A stretch of DNA of 64,000 bases from an uncultured Flavobacteriaceae bacterium (GTDB lineage: Bacteria; Bacteroidota; Bacteroidia; Flavobacteriales; Flavobacteriaceae), in NCBI GenBank assembly GCA_947502975.1, contig CANNBV010000004.1, positions 340,931 to 404,930 on the forward strand, given 5' to 3'. How positions within the stretch are numbered: the stretch's first letter is position 1; every line of letters begins with the position of its first letter. The notes under the pieces were generated by a model, which saw nothing but the letters and a program-made list of their open reading frames with translations, made no database searches and was not told the DNA's origin. Positions 44,302-53,181 of the stretch are shown piece after piece. The position numbers were made by a program, and so were the translations under genes.

Positions 44302-44320
44302 ATTTAGAATTGTTCTAAAT
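44302..44320. promoter_or_regulatory. 19-bp palindrome, possible Fur/PerR-family operator
   Basis: ATTTAGAA-ttg-TTCTAAAT is a perfect 8-bp inverted repeat. Read as a 7-1-7 site (TTAGAAT-T-GTTCTAA) it resembles PerR/Fur-type boxes. It lies 12 bases ahead of the AraC start codon, in a place where a repressor would block the AraC promoter, and about 160 bases from hemA. Confidence 0.5.
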
Positions 44321-44451
44321 TAAAGCATTCAAAACTGCCAAATTCAGTACAAAAATATGACATTTATCATGTTTTTTGTCGAAATAACATTAAAAAACCA
44401 CAAACGATATTAAAAGTTCTTTGAGCGTTATTTTTTAATCACTGATACTTA

Positions 44452-44459
44452 TATTTTTG
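44452..44459 (+). promoter_or_regulatory. -7 promoter box of hemA
   Basis: TATTTTTG fits the TAnnTTTG consensus and lies 22 bases ahead of the hemA ATG. A TTTG 28 bases upstream (44420-44423) is too far for a normal -33 element, so activation by a regulator is plausible. Confidence 0.45.
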
Positions 44460-44481
44460 TTTCGCAATTTCAGGTATAATA

Positions 44482-45747
44482 ATGCAAAAATACAATATCA
44501 GTAAGAGTAGTTCTTTTTATGCCATTGGCTTAAGTTACAAAAAAGCCGATGCCAACATAAGAGGGCGTTTTAGTTTAGACGATGATGCTAAACATGCATT
44601 GTTGGTTCAAGCTAAAGACAATGGTATTGAAAGTCTTATAGTAACTTCTACTTGTAATAGAACAGAGATATATGGTTTTGCACAACATCCATTTCAACTT
44701 ATAGAATTACTTTGTGATAATACAAATGGTACTGTTGAAGAGTTTAGAGATGTTGCATATGTGTATAAAAATAAAGATGCCATAGCGCACATGTTTCGTG
44801 TAGGCTCTGGGTTGGACAGCCAAATTTTAGGTGATTTTGAAATTATAAGTCAGTTAAAAGCAAGTACAAAAATTTCCAGAAAACACGGTTTACTCAATCA
44901 TTTTTCTGAGCGTTTGGTTAATGCTGTCATTCAAGCTAGTAAACGTATTAAGACTGAAACAAATATTTCTTCTGGGGCTACTTCAGTATCATTTGCTTCT
45001 GTACAATACATTTTCAATAATATTGAAGACGTTTCCAATAAAGATATTTTGCTATTTGGCACTGGAAAAATAGGAAGAAACACTTGTGAAAACTTGGTAA
45101 AACATACCAAAAATGAGCATATCACTTTAATAAACAGAACAAAAGACAAAGCAGAACGCATTGCTGGTAAGTTCAATTTAATTGTGAAGGATTATGCAAA
45201 TTTACAAGAAGAAATTAGTAATTCTGATATATTGATTGTCGCTACTGGAGCACAACGCCCTACAATCGACAAGCATATTATTCAAACTAAAAAACCGCTT
45301 TTAATATTAGATTTATCTATTCCGAAGAATGTTAATGAGAACGTTCAAGAATTGGAAAATGTATCCTTAGTACATCTTGATCATTTATCAAAAATTACTG
45401 ATGCCACTTTAGAAAAGCGTAAAACACATATACCTTTAGCCGAAACCATTATTGAAGAGGTTAAAGCAGAATTTAGTAATTGGTTAGAAACGCGCAAATT
45501 TGCACCAACCATTAAGGCTTTAAAACATAAACTTACAGATTTTGCTACAGCAGAGTTAGATACTCAAAGGAAAAAGTTAAACGATTTCAATGAGGAGCAA
45601 GCAGAATTAATTAGCAACAAGATTATTCAAAAAATCACCAATCATTTTGCACATCATTTAAAGGATGATGCTATTTCTACAGATGATAGTCTGGAACTTA
45701 TTAAAAAAGTATTTCAGTTAGAAGAACCTCAAAAAACAAATGTCTAA
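44482..45747 (+). CDS. hemA: Glutamyl-tRNA reductase
   Basis: The protein has 421 residues and catalyses the first step of the C5 haem pathway, reducing glutamyl-tRNA to glutamate-1-semialdehyde with NADPH. The catalytic Cys58 is in TSTCNRTEIYG. LGDFEIISQLK and ETNISSGATSVSFASV are the conserved substrate region. The nucleotide-binding loop is LLFGTGKIGRN (about residue 190), and the C-terminal dimerisation helices follow. It opens the plus-strand hem operon and overlaps hemCD by 8 bases (ATGTCTAA), so translation is coupled. Confidence 0.97.
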   Translation: MQKYNISKSSSFYAIGLSYKKADANIRGRFSLDDDAKHALLVQAKDNGIESLIVTSTCNRTEIYGFAQHPFQLIELLCDNTNGTVEEFRDVAYVYKNKDAIAHMFRVGSGLDSQILGDFEIISQLKASTKISRKHGLLNHFSERLVNAVIQASKRIKTETNISSGATSVSFASVQYIFNNIEDVSNKDILLFGTGKIGRNTCENLVKHTKNEHITLINRTKDKAERIAGKFNLIVKDYANLQEEISNSDILIVATGAQRPTIDKHIIQTKKPLLILDLSIPKNVNENVQELENVSLVHLDHLSKITDATLEKRKTHIPLAETIIEEVKAEFSNWLETRKFAPTIKALKHKLTDFATAELDTQRKKLNDFNEEQAELISNKIIQKITNHFAHHLKDDAISTDDSLELIKKVFQLEEPQKTNV

Positions 45748-47314
45748 AACCATTAGAATTGGCACACGTGATAGTGAATTAGCACTATGGCAAGCCAAAA
45801 TAGTCCAAAGTTTACTCGAAAAAGAAGGGCATCAAACTGAATTAGTTCCGGTAAAATCTACTGGTGATCTAGTTTTAGATAAACCTTTATACGAATTAGG
45901 TATTACAGGTATTTTTACACGTACTTTGGATATCGCCATGTTGAATCATGACATCGATATTGCAGTACATTCACTTAAAGATGTACCTACCATTTTACCA
46001 AAAGGTATTGTGCAAGCCGCTGTTTTAAAACGTGGCAATGTAAATGACACTTTGGTTTTTAAGGACAATGAAGAATTTTTAGGTGCAAAACAGGCTGTAA
46101 TTGCCACTGGCAGTTTACGCAGAAAAGCACAATGGCTCAACAGATATCCAACACATACCATCACCGATTTAAGAGGTAATGTAAATTCACGTTTGCAAAA
46201 GCTTAAAGATAACGATTGGAATGGAGCTATTTTCGCCGCTGCTGGTATTGGTAGAATAGGTATTAGACCCGAAGAAGCCATTAATTTAGATTGGATGATT
46301 CCTGCGCCAGCTCAAGGTGCTATTATGATTACAGCTTTAGCTGAAGATGATTTTATATTAGAAGCTTGCGCAAAATTAAATCACGAAGAAACAGAAATTT
46401 GTACCACAATTGAGCGTAAATTTTTAAACCGATTAGAAGGTGGGTGCACGGCGCCAATTGGTGCTTTGGCTTATATTAAAAATGAAGAAATCAACTTTAA
46501 AGGCATTCTTTTAAGTAAAGATGGTTCTAAAAAAATACAAGTTGAGCGTACCGAAAAACTAGGAAAGCATGAAGATTTAGCAGTTTTTTGTGCAGATTAT
46601 ATTATCGAACGCGGAGGCAAGCGCCTAATGGATGAGATTAAATACTCGCATAGAGTTACAAATGTGTTTTCTACCAAAAAATTAACGGAGGATCAGAGGA
46701 AACTATTCCATGAAAAGGTAACTGCTAAAAGCGATGATTTTATCAAGATTCGTTTAAACCGAATTCGCCCACAGATTTTAAAATCAGAAATTGAAAACGT
46801 TATAATCACTAGTAAAAATGCAGTTGAAGCGTTAATTACAAACTATTCGGCAGCAGAATTACAGTTTAAAAACATCTATTGTGTTGGGCGTCGTACCAAA
46901 AGACTGATAGAAAATAAAGTAGGCCCTGTAAAACATTCAGCTAAAAACGCAAAAGCATTAGCGGAGTTTTTAGTAGAATACATTGAAGGCACAGAAGTCA
47001 CGTATTTTTGCAGTGATATCAGATTAGATGCTTTACCAACTATTTTAAGTGAAAATAACATTACAGTTCACGAAGTAGAAGCATACCAAACAAAATATGA
47101 CAGTACTAAAGTAGAAGGTTCAGTAGAAGGCGCCATGTTTTACAGTCCATCAACTGTTGAAAGTTTTATCCGTAGCAATAAAAGCGATGTCATTGCTTTT
47201 TGTATTGGTGAGACCACTGCATCAGAAGCAAAAAAGCATTTTAAGGATGTAAGAGTTGCAAAAGTGCCAACAGTTGAGAGTGTCATTGAATTAGTAAATA
47301 GTCATTACATCTAA
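45740..47314 (+). CDS. hemCD: Fused hydroxymethylbilane synthase / uroporphyrinogen-III synthase
   Basis: The protein has 524 residues. Residues 1 to about 305 are HemC: RIGTRDSELALWQAK, the catalytic Asp81 in HSLKDVP, GSLRRKAQW, RGNVNSRL, and the dipyrromethane-carrying Cys236 in EGGCTAPIGA. Residues about 310-524 are HemD-like: VIITSKNAVEAL, YCVGRRTKRLIE, EVEAYQTKY, MFYSPSTVESF and AFCIGETTASEAKK. The fusion makes uroporphyrinogen III from porphobilinogen in one polypeptide, so the unstable hydroxymethylbilane need not diffuse. It follows hemA with overlap and ends exactly where the next small gene begins (TAA directly followed by ATG). Confidence 0.96.
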   Translation: MSKTIRIGTRDSELALWQAKIVQSLLEKEGHQTELVPVKSTGDLVLDKPLYELGITGIFTRTLDIAMLNHDIDIAVHSLKDVPTILPKGIVQAAVLKRGNVNDTLVFKDNEEFLGAKQAVIATGSLRRKAQWLNRYPTHTITDLRGNVNSRLQKLKDNDWNGAIFAAAGIGRIGIRPEEAINLDWMIPAPAQGAIMITALAEDDFILEACAKLNHEETEICTTIERKFLNRLEGGCTAPIGALAYIKNEEINFKGILLSKDGSKKIQVERTEKLGKHEDLAVFCADYIIERGGKRLMDEIKYSHRVTNVFSTKKLTEDQRKLFHEKVTAKSDDFIKIRLNRIRPQILKSEIENVIITSKNAVEALITNYSAAELQFKNIYCVGRRTKRLIENKVGPVKHSAKNAKALAEFLVEYIEGTEVTYFCSDIRLDALPTILSENNITVHEVEAYQTKYDSTKVEGSVEGAMFYSPSTVESFIRSNKSDVIAFCIGETTASEAKKHFKDVRVAKVPTVESVIELVNSHYI

Positions 47315-47617
47315 ATGATTTATCTAACCGCATTAATGTTTATAAAAGAAGGAAAAGAGCATGTTTTTAATGAATATGAATCATCGGTACTTCCAATTTT
47401 AAAAGATTATAACGGTAAATTAATATATAGAATAAGACCAAGAAAAGAAGATTTTATTGAATTCGAAGGTGAAAAACCTTATGAGTTACATTTAATTTCC
47501 TTTCCCACAAATGAAGATTTTATCAATTTTACAAAAGATGATAAAAGAAATAGTTTTGTGAATCTAAAAGAAGGCGCAATAAAAACAAGCTTCATAGTTA
47601 AAGGAGAAACTATTTAA
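47315..47617 (+). CDS. Small DUF1330-like protein in the haem operon
   Basis: The protein has 100 residues. MIYLTALMFIKEGKEHVFNE, YESSVLPILKDYNGKLIYRI and PYELHLISFPTNEDFINF fit the dimeric alpha-beta barrel fold of the DUF1330/EthD-like group. Some relatives in this fold bind or degrade haem, but the substrate here is unknown. It begins at the base after the hemCD stop, so translational coupling is expected, yet its role in the pathway is only suggested by position. Confidence 0.72.
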   Translation: MIYLTALMFIKEGKEHVFNEYESSVLPILKDYNGKLIYRIRPRKEDFIEFEGEKPYELHLISFPTNEDFINFTKDDKRNSFVNLKEGAIKTSFIVKGETI

Positions 47618-47620
47618 CGC

Positions 47621-47959
47621 ATGATTATTATTTATAAAAATAGAGGCATTTTAGTTCCTGTTTATTTTATAGTATCTGTTTTATTGGTAACCTTGTTAAA
47701 TGGCTTTTTAAAAGAATATGTTGGTGGTGTTTTTGCTTCAAAATATGATTTTCAGATTGTTTTAGGCATTGGGTTTTTAATTTCTGGTATTTGGACATAT
47801 TTAAAAAGTGAAGATTATGTAGAAATAAATGGTGAAAAAGAAAAAGTAGATTTTGAAAATGCTTTTTTCTTTATAACCATGAAGCTTTGGAGTAAAATTA
47901 TGTTTGTAATGGGCTTTCTAATTATAATTGGAGGAATATTAGAAACTATAGACTCATAG
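47621..47959 (+). CDS. Small membrane protein in the haem operon
   Basis: The 112-residue protein has three hydrophobic segments (about 10-28, 45-60, 88-107) and a short acidic loop (SEDYVEINGEKEKVDF). I recognise no family. It begins 3 bases after the previous small gene stops and 29 bases ahead of hemE. The frame fills the gap well and has normal codon use, so I regard it as real. Confidence 0.65.
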   Translation: MIIIYKNRGILVPVYFIVSVLLVTLLNGFLKEYVGGVFASKYDFQIVLGIGFLISGIWTYLKSEDYVEINGEKEKVDFENAFFFITMKLWSKIMFVMGFLIIIGGILETIDS

Positions 47960-47988
47960 GTTCAGTTTCATAAGAATAACAAAAAGAC

Positions 47989-49017
47989 ATGAACATTAAA
48001 AACGATTTATTTTTAAGAGCATTAAAAGGAGAAACGGTTGATCGCCCACCAGTGTGGATGATGCGACAAGCAGGGCGTTATTTGCCAGAATTCATGGAAA
48101 TTAAGGCTAAATACGATTTCTTTACCCGTTGCCAAACTCCTGAGTTAGCAAGTGAAATCACGGTACAACCTATACGCCGTTATGATATGGATGCAGCTAT
48201 TTTATTTAGCGATATTTTGGTAATTCCGCAAGCTATGAACATTGAGGTACAAATGAAACCTAATTTTGGACCGTATTTACCAAACCCTGTGCGTTCTCAA
48301 AAAGATGTTGATAATGTTATTGTGCCAGACGTTACTCTAGAACTAGATTATGTTTACCAAGCTATTAAAGCTACTAAAGAAAAACTAAACAACGAAATTC
48401 CGTTAATAGGTTTTGCAGGTTCGCCATGGACTATTTTATGTTACTGTGTACAAGGACAAGGCAGTAAAAATTTCGATAAAGCCAAAGAATTTTGCTTTAC
48501 TAATCCTGTTGCAGCTCACCAATTACTACAAAAAATAACAGATACGACTATTGCTTATCTAAAAGAAAAAGTAAAAGCAGGTTGTAATGCTGTACAAGTG
48601 TTCGATTCTTGGGGAGGCATGCTATCTCCAGTAGATTATCAAGAATTTTCATGGCAGTATATCCAGCAAATCATTGATGCATTAAAGGATGATGCTCCAG
48701 TGATCGCTTTCGGAAAAGGATGCTGGTTTGCATTGGGCGAAATGGCCAAATCTGGTGCTTCGGCATTGGGTATAGATTGGACTTGTTCTGCAAGAAACGC
48801 GCGCTATTTAACAGGTGGAAATATCACCTTGCAAGGTAATTTCGATCCAACACGTTTGTTTTCACCACCTGCTGAAATCAAAAAAATGGTGCATCAAATG
48901 ATCAATGATTTTGGTAAAGATAAATACATCGTAAACCTCGGTCACGGTATTTTACCTAACATTGGGTTAGATAATGCCAAGGCATTTATCGATGCCGTTA
49001 AAGAATATAATAACTAA
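47989..49017 (+). CDS. hemE: Uroporphyrinogen decarboxylase
   Basis: The protein is 342 residues and removes four carboxyl groups from uroporphyrinogen III to give coproporphyrinogen III. The signature [16 protein letters not shown] lies near residues 20-36. Further conserved parts are [15 protein letters not shown] (catalytic Asp), [23 protein letters not shown] and NLGHGILPN at the end. Length is standard. The gene is in the middle of the hem run and is followed 3 bases later by a GNAT gene. Confidence 0.97.
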   Translation: MNIKNDLFLRALKGETVDRPPVWMMRQAGRYLPEFMEIKAKYDFFTRCQTPELASEITVQPIRRYDMDAAILFSDILVIPQAMNIEVQMKPNFGPYLPNPVRSQKDVDNVIVPDVTLELDYVYQAIKATKEKLNNEIPLIGFAGSPWTILCYCVQGQGSKNFDKAKEFCFTNPVAAHQLLQKITDTTIAYLKEKVKAGCNAVQVFDSWGGMLSPVDYQEFSWQYIQQIIDALKDDAPVIAFGKGCWFALGEMAKSGASALGIDWTCSARNARYLTGGNITLQGNFDPTRLFSPPAEIKKMVHQMINDFGKDKYIVNLGHGILPNIGLDNAKAFIDAVKEYNN

Positions 49018-49020
49018 GTT

Positions 49021-49575
49021 TTGAGCCTTCTAGATTATAAATTAGAGCGTATAGAAAGCGTTTCATTCGAAACTTTTCTTAACCTGATTTATGATAACAA
49101 AACGTACATCGAAAAAGGCTTTGCTGGAACTGTAAAACGATGCGAAACTCCAAAAGGAGCAAAAATACTTTTTAAAGAGTGGTTGTCTGAAGAAAAACAT
49201 AAAAGAAGTTTTTCATTTTTTATAAAAAATACCCAAACAGATTCCCTTGTTGGTTTAGTCAATATTAAAAATATAGACGCCACAATAAAAAAGTGTGAAA
49301 TAGGGTATTTTATTTCAGAACTTTATGCAGGGAAGGGCATTGTCTCTAAATTTACTTCGGAAGTTGTAACATTTTGTTTTGAAGAATTACAAATGAATAA
49401 AGTATTTCTTAGAGTTGCTCCAGAAAATATTGGCAGCCAGAAAGTGGCTATTAAAAATGGATTTCAAAAAGAAGGGGTTCTCAGGGAAGAATACTTAGGA
49501 TTCCAAGATGTATATGAAGATGTTATGTATTTTGGGTTATTAAAAACAGAGTATCTTAAGAGTAAAGATGATTAA
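49021..49575 (+). CDS. GNAT-family N-acetyltransferase in the haem operon
   Basis: The protein is 184 residues from a TTG codon at 49021. It is of RimJ/RimL type: KCEIGYFISELYAGKGIVSKFTSEVV holds the acetyl-CoA loop, and FLRVAPENIGSQKVAIKNGFQKEGVLREE the C-terminal signature. The stop overlaps the EI24 gene by 8 bases. The role is unknown; nothing ties it chemically to haem synthesis. Confidence 0.85.
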   Translation: MSLLDYKLERIESVSFETFLNLIYDNKTYIEKGFAGTVKRCETPKGAKILFKEWLSEEKHKRSFSFFIKNTQTDSLVGLVNIKNIDATIKKCEIGYFISELYAGKGIVSKFTSEVVTFCFEELQMNKVFLRVAPENIGSQKVAIKNGFQKEGVLREEYLGFQDVYEDVMYFGLLKTEYLKSKDD

Positions 49576-50326
49576 AAATATCATTTCAGGAATTAAAGCA
49601 TACTTCGGAGCGTTTAGCTTAATATCAAAACTAAAACTCTGGAAGTATTTTGCTATTCCTATGTTAATTAGTTTCGTCACATTCATCGTAATTTTTACGT
49701 CTGCCTATGGGTTGTCTGATAATATTGGTGGCTTCATTTCCAAAATTTGGATTTGGGATTGGGGCAAAGACACCTTTTCATCCATCAGTAATTTTATAGG
49801 AGGTCTCATCGTTTTGGTTATAGGCATCATTCTTTTCAAACATATCATCATGGCGCTATCTGCACCATTTATGAGCCCTGTTTCAGAAAAAATAGAAGCG
49901 CATTTTACTGGCAACCTACCGCATTCACATCGCGATACTACGTTCATGCAACAACTCTGGCGAGGTATTCGTATTAACGGTAGAAATTTGTTTATGGAGT
50001 TGTTACTTACTATTCCTATTTTACTTTTAAAGTTCATTCCAATCGTAAATATCTTTTCAACGATTTTGCTATTTATGGTACAAGCGTATTATGCTGGCTT
50101 CGGTAATATGGACTATACTTTAGAACGTCATTTTCAATATAAAGACAGCCTACAATTTGTGCGTAAACATCGTGGATTAGCCATTGGTAATGGCATTATA
50201 TTTATCTTATGTCTACTAATTCCCGTTTTAGGTGTTATTTTAGTACTACCATTATCAGTAACGGCAGCTTCCACAAGAACAGTAGAAGCTATACAACTTA
50301 CTAACAAACCTGTAAATGCTACTTAA
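49568..50326 (+). CDS. EI24/CysZ-like membrane protein
   Basis: The protein has 252 residues and four to five membrane segments. It starts with IISGIKAYFGAFSLISKLKLWKY, and the middle HIIMALSAPFMSPVSEKIEAH plus FVQAYYAGFGNMDYTLERH (with LLFM ahead of it) are typical for the EI24 domain. CysZ proteins of the clan carry sulfate; this subgroup in Flavobacteriia has no proven substrate. It overlaps both neighbours (8 and 11 bases), so it is translated as part of the hem operon. Confidence 0.82.
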   Translation: MIKNIISGIKAYFGAFSLISKLKLWKYFAIPMLISFVTFIVIFTSAYGLSDNIGGFISKIWIWDWGKDTFSSISNFIGGLIVLVIGIILFKHIIMALSAPFMSPVSEKIEAHFTGNLPHSHRDTTFMQQLWRGIRINGRNLFMELLLTIPILLLKFIPIVNIFSTILLFMVQAYYAGFGNMDYTLERHFQYKDSLQFVRKHRGLAIGNGIIFILCLLIPVLGVILVLPLSVTAASTRTVEAIQLTNKPVNAT

Positions 50327-50858
50327 TTTAGGATCATATTACATCTCTCCAATTGCATTAAAAGATGCATGGAATATCTGCAATCTAATTGTAGCAAATG
50401 AAGACCGATTAAAGCGCTATTTCCCTAAAACCTTAGAGCAAAACTTAACACCAGATTTATCAAATATCTTCGTTGAAAAAAAGGTAAAACAATTCAATAA
50501 CAAGGAAGAGTTTCTATTTACCATTAAAGCAACCGAATCTAATAAATTAGTTGGTTTAATCTATTTAAAAGAGCTCGATTGGGACAAAAAACAAGGTGAA
50601 TTTGCCTATTGCATTGATTATAATGTTGAAGGCAAAGGCGTAACAACAAAAGCAGTTGCTATTTTAGCAAACTACGCATTTCAAGACCTAGGGTTAGAAA
50701 TACTTCAAATCATAGTTCACAAAGACAATCTTGGTAGCTTAAAAGTTGCTAAAAATTGTAATTTTACTTGGATAAAAACCTTAAAAGAAGGATTTACACC
50801 TCCAGGAGAAGCCCCACTAGATATGGAATTGTATGAACTTTATAAAGAGATTGAATAA
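50316..50858 (+). CDS. Second GNAT-family N-acetyltransferase in the haem operon
   Basis: The protein is 180 residues. ISPIALKDAWNICNLIVANE opens it, GEFAYCIDYNVEGKGVTTKAV holds the acetyl-CoA site, and QIIVHKDNLGSLKVAKNCNFTW the end. It is distantly related to the GNAT encoded just before the EI24 gene; the two flank that gene, and an old duplication is possible. It overlaps the EI24 stop by 11 bases and hemF by 1 base. Confidence 0.85.
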   Translation: MLLNLGSYYISPIALKDAWNICNLIVANEDRLKRYFPKTLEQNLTPDLSNIFVEKKVKQFNNKEEFLFTIKATESNKLVGLIYLKELDWDKKQGEFAYCIDYNVEGKGVTTKAVAILANYAFQDLGLEILQIIVHKDNLGSLKVAKNCNFTWIKTLKEGFTPPGEAPLDMELYELYKEIE

Positions 50859-51766
50859 TGAAAGATAAATTCTATCAATATATACAAGATTTACAAGATA
50901 GTATCACCTCAAAATTAGAAACTATTGATGGCAAAGCTAAATTTCAAGAAGACATTTGGAAACGTCCTGAAGGTGGCGGCGGACGCACACGCGTCATTGA
51001 AGACGGTAATGTGTTTGAAAAAGGCGGCGTAAATATTTCAGGTGTTCATGGAAAACTTCCTAAGTCTATGCAGGCTTATTTTAAAGTGGGAGATGTTGAC
51101 TTTTTTGCTTGTGGTTTGAGTTTAGTCATTCATCCTAAAAGCCCAATGGTGCCAACGGTGCATGCAAATTGGCGTTATTTTGAAATGTATGATGAACAAG
51201 GAAATATCGTTGACCAATGGTTTGGTGGCGGACAAGACCTAACACCTTATTATTTGTTCGAAAAAGATGCAAAACACTTCCATCAAACCTGTAAAACAGC
51301 TTGTGATAAGCACGACACTGAATTCTATCCAACCTACAAAAAACGCTGTGATGAATACTTTTACAACGCGCACAGAAATGAAGGTAGAGGTGTTGGCGGC
51401 TTGTTTTTTGATTATTGTAAAGCATCAGAAAATATGACCATGGAAAACTGGTATAACTTTGTGACCGAAGTAGGAGATAGTTTCTTGGAAGCATATGTTC
51501 CCATCGTTGAAAAGCGCAAAGACCTATCTTATACAGAAACGCAGCGCAATTGGCAGGAAATTCGTCGCGGACGCTATGTAGAATTCAATTTAGTACACGA
51601 CAAAGGCACCTTATTCGGTTTAAAAACCAATGGACGCATTGAAAGTATTTTAATGAGTTTGCCTCCTCATGTGCAATGGGTATATGACCATCATCCTGAA
51701 GCTGGGAGTGATGAAGAAAAGTTAATTGAAGTATTAAAGTATCCTGTGGATTGGATAAACAAATAA
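50858..51766 (+). CDS. hemF: Oxygen-dependent coproporphyrinogen-III oxidase
   Basis: The protein is 302 residues and converts coproporphyrinogen III to protoporphyrinogen IX with O2. Conserved features are EGGGGRTRVIEDG (near residue 40), SLVIHPKSPMVPTVHANWRYFE (about 90-110), DQWFGGGQDLTPYY, RNEGRGVGGLFFDYC and GRYVEFNLVHDKGT. An aerobic enzyme fits the oxygen-using desaturase in the same window. It starts at the stop of the second GNAT gene (TAATG). Its last codons overlap nothing; hemB follows 26 bases later. Confidence 0.97.
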   Translation: MKDKFYQYIQDLQDSITSKLETIDGKAKFQEDIWKRPEGGGGRTRVIEDGNVFEKGGVNISGVHGKLPKSMQAYFKVGDVDFFACGLSLVIHPKSPMVPTVHANWRYFEMYDEQGNIVDQWFGGGQDLTPYYLFEKDAKHFHQTCKTACDKHDTEFYPTYKKRCDEYFYNAHRNEGRGVGGLFFDYCKASENMTMENWYNFVTEVGDSFLEAYVPIVEKRKDLSYTETQRNWQEIRRGRYVEFNLVHDKGTLFGLKTNGRIESILMSLPPHVQWVYDHHPEAGSDEEKLIEVLKYPVDWINK

Positions 51767-51792
51767 ACGTATCAACATATAAACATTTTATT

Positions 51793-52782
51793 ATGTTCCC
51801 ACTAAGAAGAAATCGACGATTAAGAACCAATGAAGCTATTCGCGCTTTAGTTCGTGAAACCATCATCACACCAAACGATTTTTTAGTGCCGCTTTTTGTA
51901 GTGGAAGGCAAAGGTATTAAAGATGAAATTCCATCAATGCCCAACTACTTTCGTTATAGTTTAGACTTATTAGAAGGTGAAGTAAAAGCACTTTGGAAAA
52001 TAGGTTTAAAATCGGTATTGCTTTTTGTGAAAGTGCCAGATAATTTAAAAGATAACAAAGGTACAGAGGCATTAAACCAAGACGGATTGATGCAGCGTGC
52101 TATAAAAACCGTTAAAAATGCTTGTCCTGATATGTTAGTAATGACTGATGTAGCACTTGATCCTTACTCAGCCTACGGACACGATGGTATTATTGAAAAC
52201 GGACAAATCATTAACGATGAAACTGCTAAAGTTTTAGCAGAAATGAGTATTTCTCACGCTCAAGCTGGTGCTGATTTTGTAGCTCCTAGTGATATGATGG
52301 ATGGACGAATTTTGACCATTCGTGAAGCTTTAGAAGATGAGGGTTATACCAACACGGGCATTATGAGCTATTCGGCTAAATATGCCTCTGCATTTTATGG
52401 GCCTTTTAGAGACGCTTTAGATTCTGCTCCTGTAGACATACAAGATATTCCAAAGGATAAAAAAACCTATCAAATGGATTATTGCAACCGCTTTGAAGCT
52501 ATTCGTGAAACTGAAATGGATATTGATGAAGGTGCAGATATCGTGATGGTAAAACCAGGAATTTCGTATTTAGATATTCTTAGAGAAATTAAAAATGAAG
52601 TCGATGTCCCTGTAGCTGTTTACCAAGTTTCAGGTGAATATGCTATGATTAAAGCAGCAGCCGAAAAAGGTTGGTTAGATCATGACCAAATTATGATGGA
52701 AACTACCACTGCTTTTAAGCGTGCTGGTGCAGATATCATTGCTTCTTACTTTGCGAAAGATGTTGTGAAATTGATTTCATAA
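51793..52782 (+). CDS. hemB: Porphobilinogen synthase (delta-aminolevulinate dehydratase)
   Basis: Starting at 51793 (MFPLRRNRRLRTNEAIRALV) gives 329 residues, the family length; the frame is open 14 codons earlier but that part overlaps hemF. The enzyme condenses two 5-aminolevulinates. Schiff-base lysines are Lys196 (YSAKYASAFYGPFRDA) and Lys254 (VMVKPG). The metal loop is DVALDPYSAYGHDG, with Asp/Ala in place of the Cys triad, so it is the magnesium-type and not the zinc-type enzyme. It is the last gene of the hem run; no terminator is obvious. Confidence 0.97.
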   Translation: MFPLRRNRRLRTNEAIRALVRETIITPNDFLVPLFVVEGKGIKDEIPSMPNYFRYSLDLLEGEVKALWKIGLKSVLLFVKVPDNLKDNKGTEALNQDGLMQRAIKTVKNACPDMLVMTDVALDPYSAYGHDGIIENGQIINDETAKVLAEMSISHAQAGADFVAPSDMMDGRILTIREALEDEGYTNTGIMSYSAKYASAFYGPFRDALDSAPVDIQDIPKDKKTYQMDYCNRFEAIRETEMDIDEGADIVMVKPGISYLDILREIKNEVDVPVAVYQVSGEYAMIKAAAEKGWLDHDQIMMETTTAFKRAGADIIASYFAKDVVKLIS

Positions 52783-52871
52783 CGTGTTTTTCACCTTTTT
52801 ACTTTGTTAACGAATACAATTAGTTGTTTTCGTAAACCCTTGTATTCTCTGCTCCCACAGTACTATACTAA

Positions 52872-52932
52872 GTTAACGCTAGGTTAACCTCCTCGCTTTT
52901 CTATTTTTATTCAATTCTTGATTATAGATTTG
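52872..52932 (+). promoter_or_regulatory. Two-component promoter 1: GTTAAC repeats plus -7 box
   Basis: GTTAACGCTAGGTTAAC (52872-52888) is a direct repeat with an 11-base period, as expected for an OmpR/PhoB-type dimer. TAGATTTG (52925-52932) is the -7 box; 36 bases separate them. The same arrangement recurs at 55292-55352. It leads the transcript of the leader frame and the kinase and regulator genes. The first 90 bases after hemB show nothing. Confidence 0.65.
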
Positions 52933-52963
52933 TACCATCATCAATCATTAAAATCAAATAATC

Positions 52964-53050
52964 ATGAGAACTTTAAACAACAATCAAATCACAGAAAGAG
53001 ATCAGAGAACTAAAGCTCACAATTGGAATATTAAAAGACGCTTTAGGTAG
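52964..53050 (+). CDS. 28-residue leader peptide frame
   Basis: ATG at 52964 follows a leader (catcaatcattaaaa) that is almost identical to the leader of the secreted protein gene at 55381, in the same position behind a matching promoter. The product MRTLNNNQITERDQRTKAHN plus a basic tail is hydrophilic and strongly positive. I infer that it is translated because its start context is conserved. It could be a leader peptide for the kinase operon. Confidence 0.35.
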   Translation: MRTLNNNQITERDQRTKAHNWNIKRRFR

Positions 53051-53070
53051 TTTATTCTCTTTCAAACTTA

Positions 53071-53139
53071 AAAACAGAGTTTAATGAAATCATCAATCAA
53101 AAATCAATCAACCAATTTCTATTTATTAAACTCTGTTTT
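53071..53139 (+). promoter_or_regulatory. Long-loop hairpin in the kinase operon leader
   Basis: A perfect 15-bp inverted repeat (AAAACAGAGTTTAAT at 53071 with ATTAAACTCTGTTTT at 53125) encloses a 39-base loop of repeated caatcaa units. It lies between the 28-codon frame and the kinase start. It might terminate or attenuate transcription, but the T tract is short. Confidence 0.5.
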
Positions 53140-53181
53140 ATTTATCTCGATTTGTATTTTTAACATGCTATTCAAAATAGA

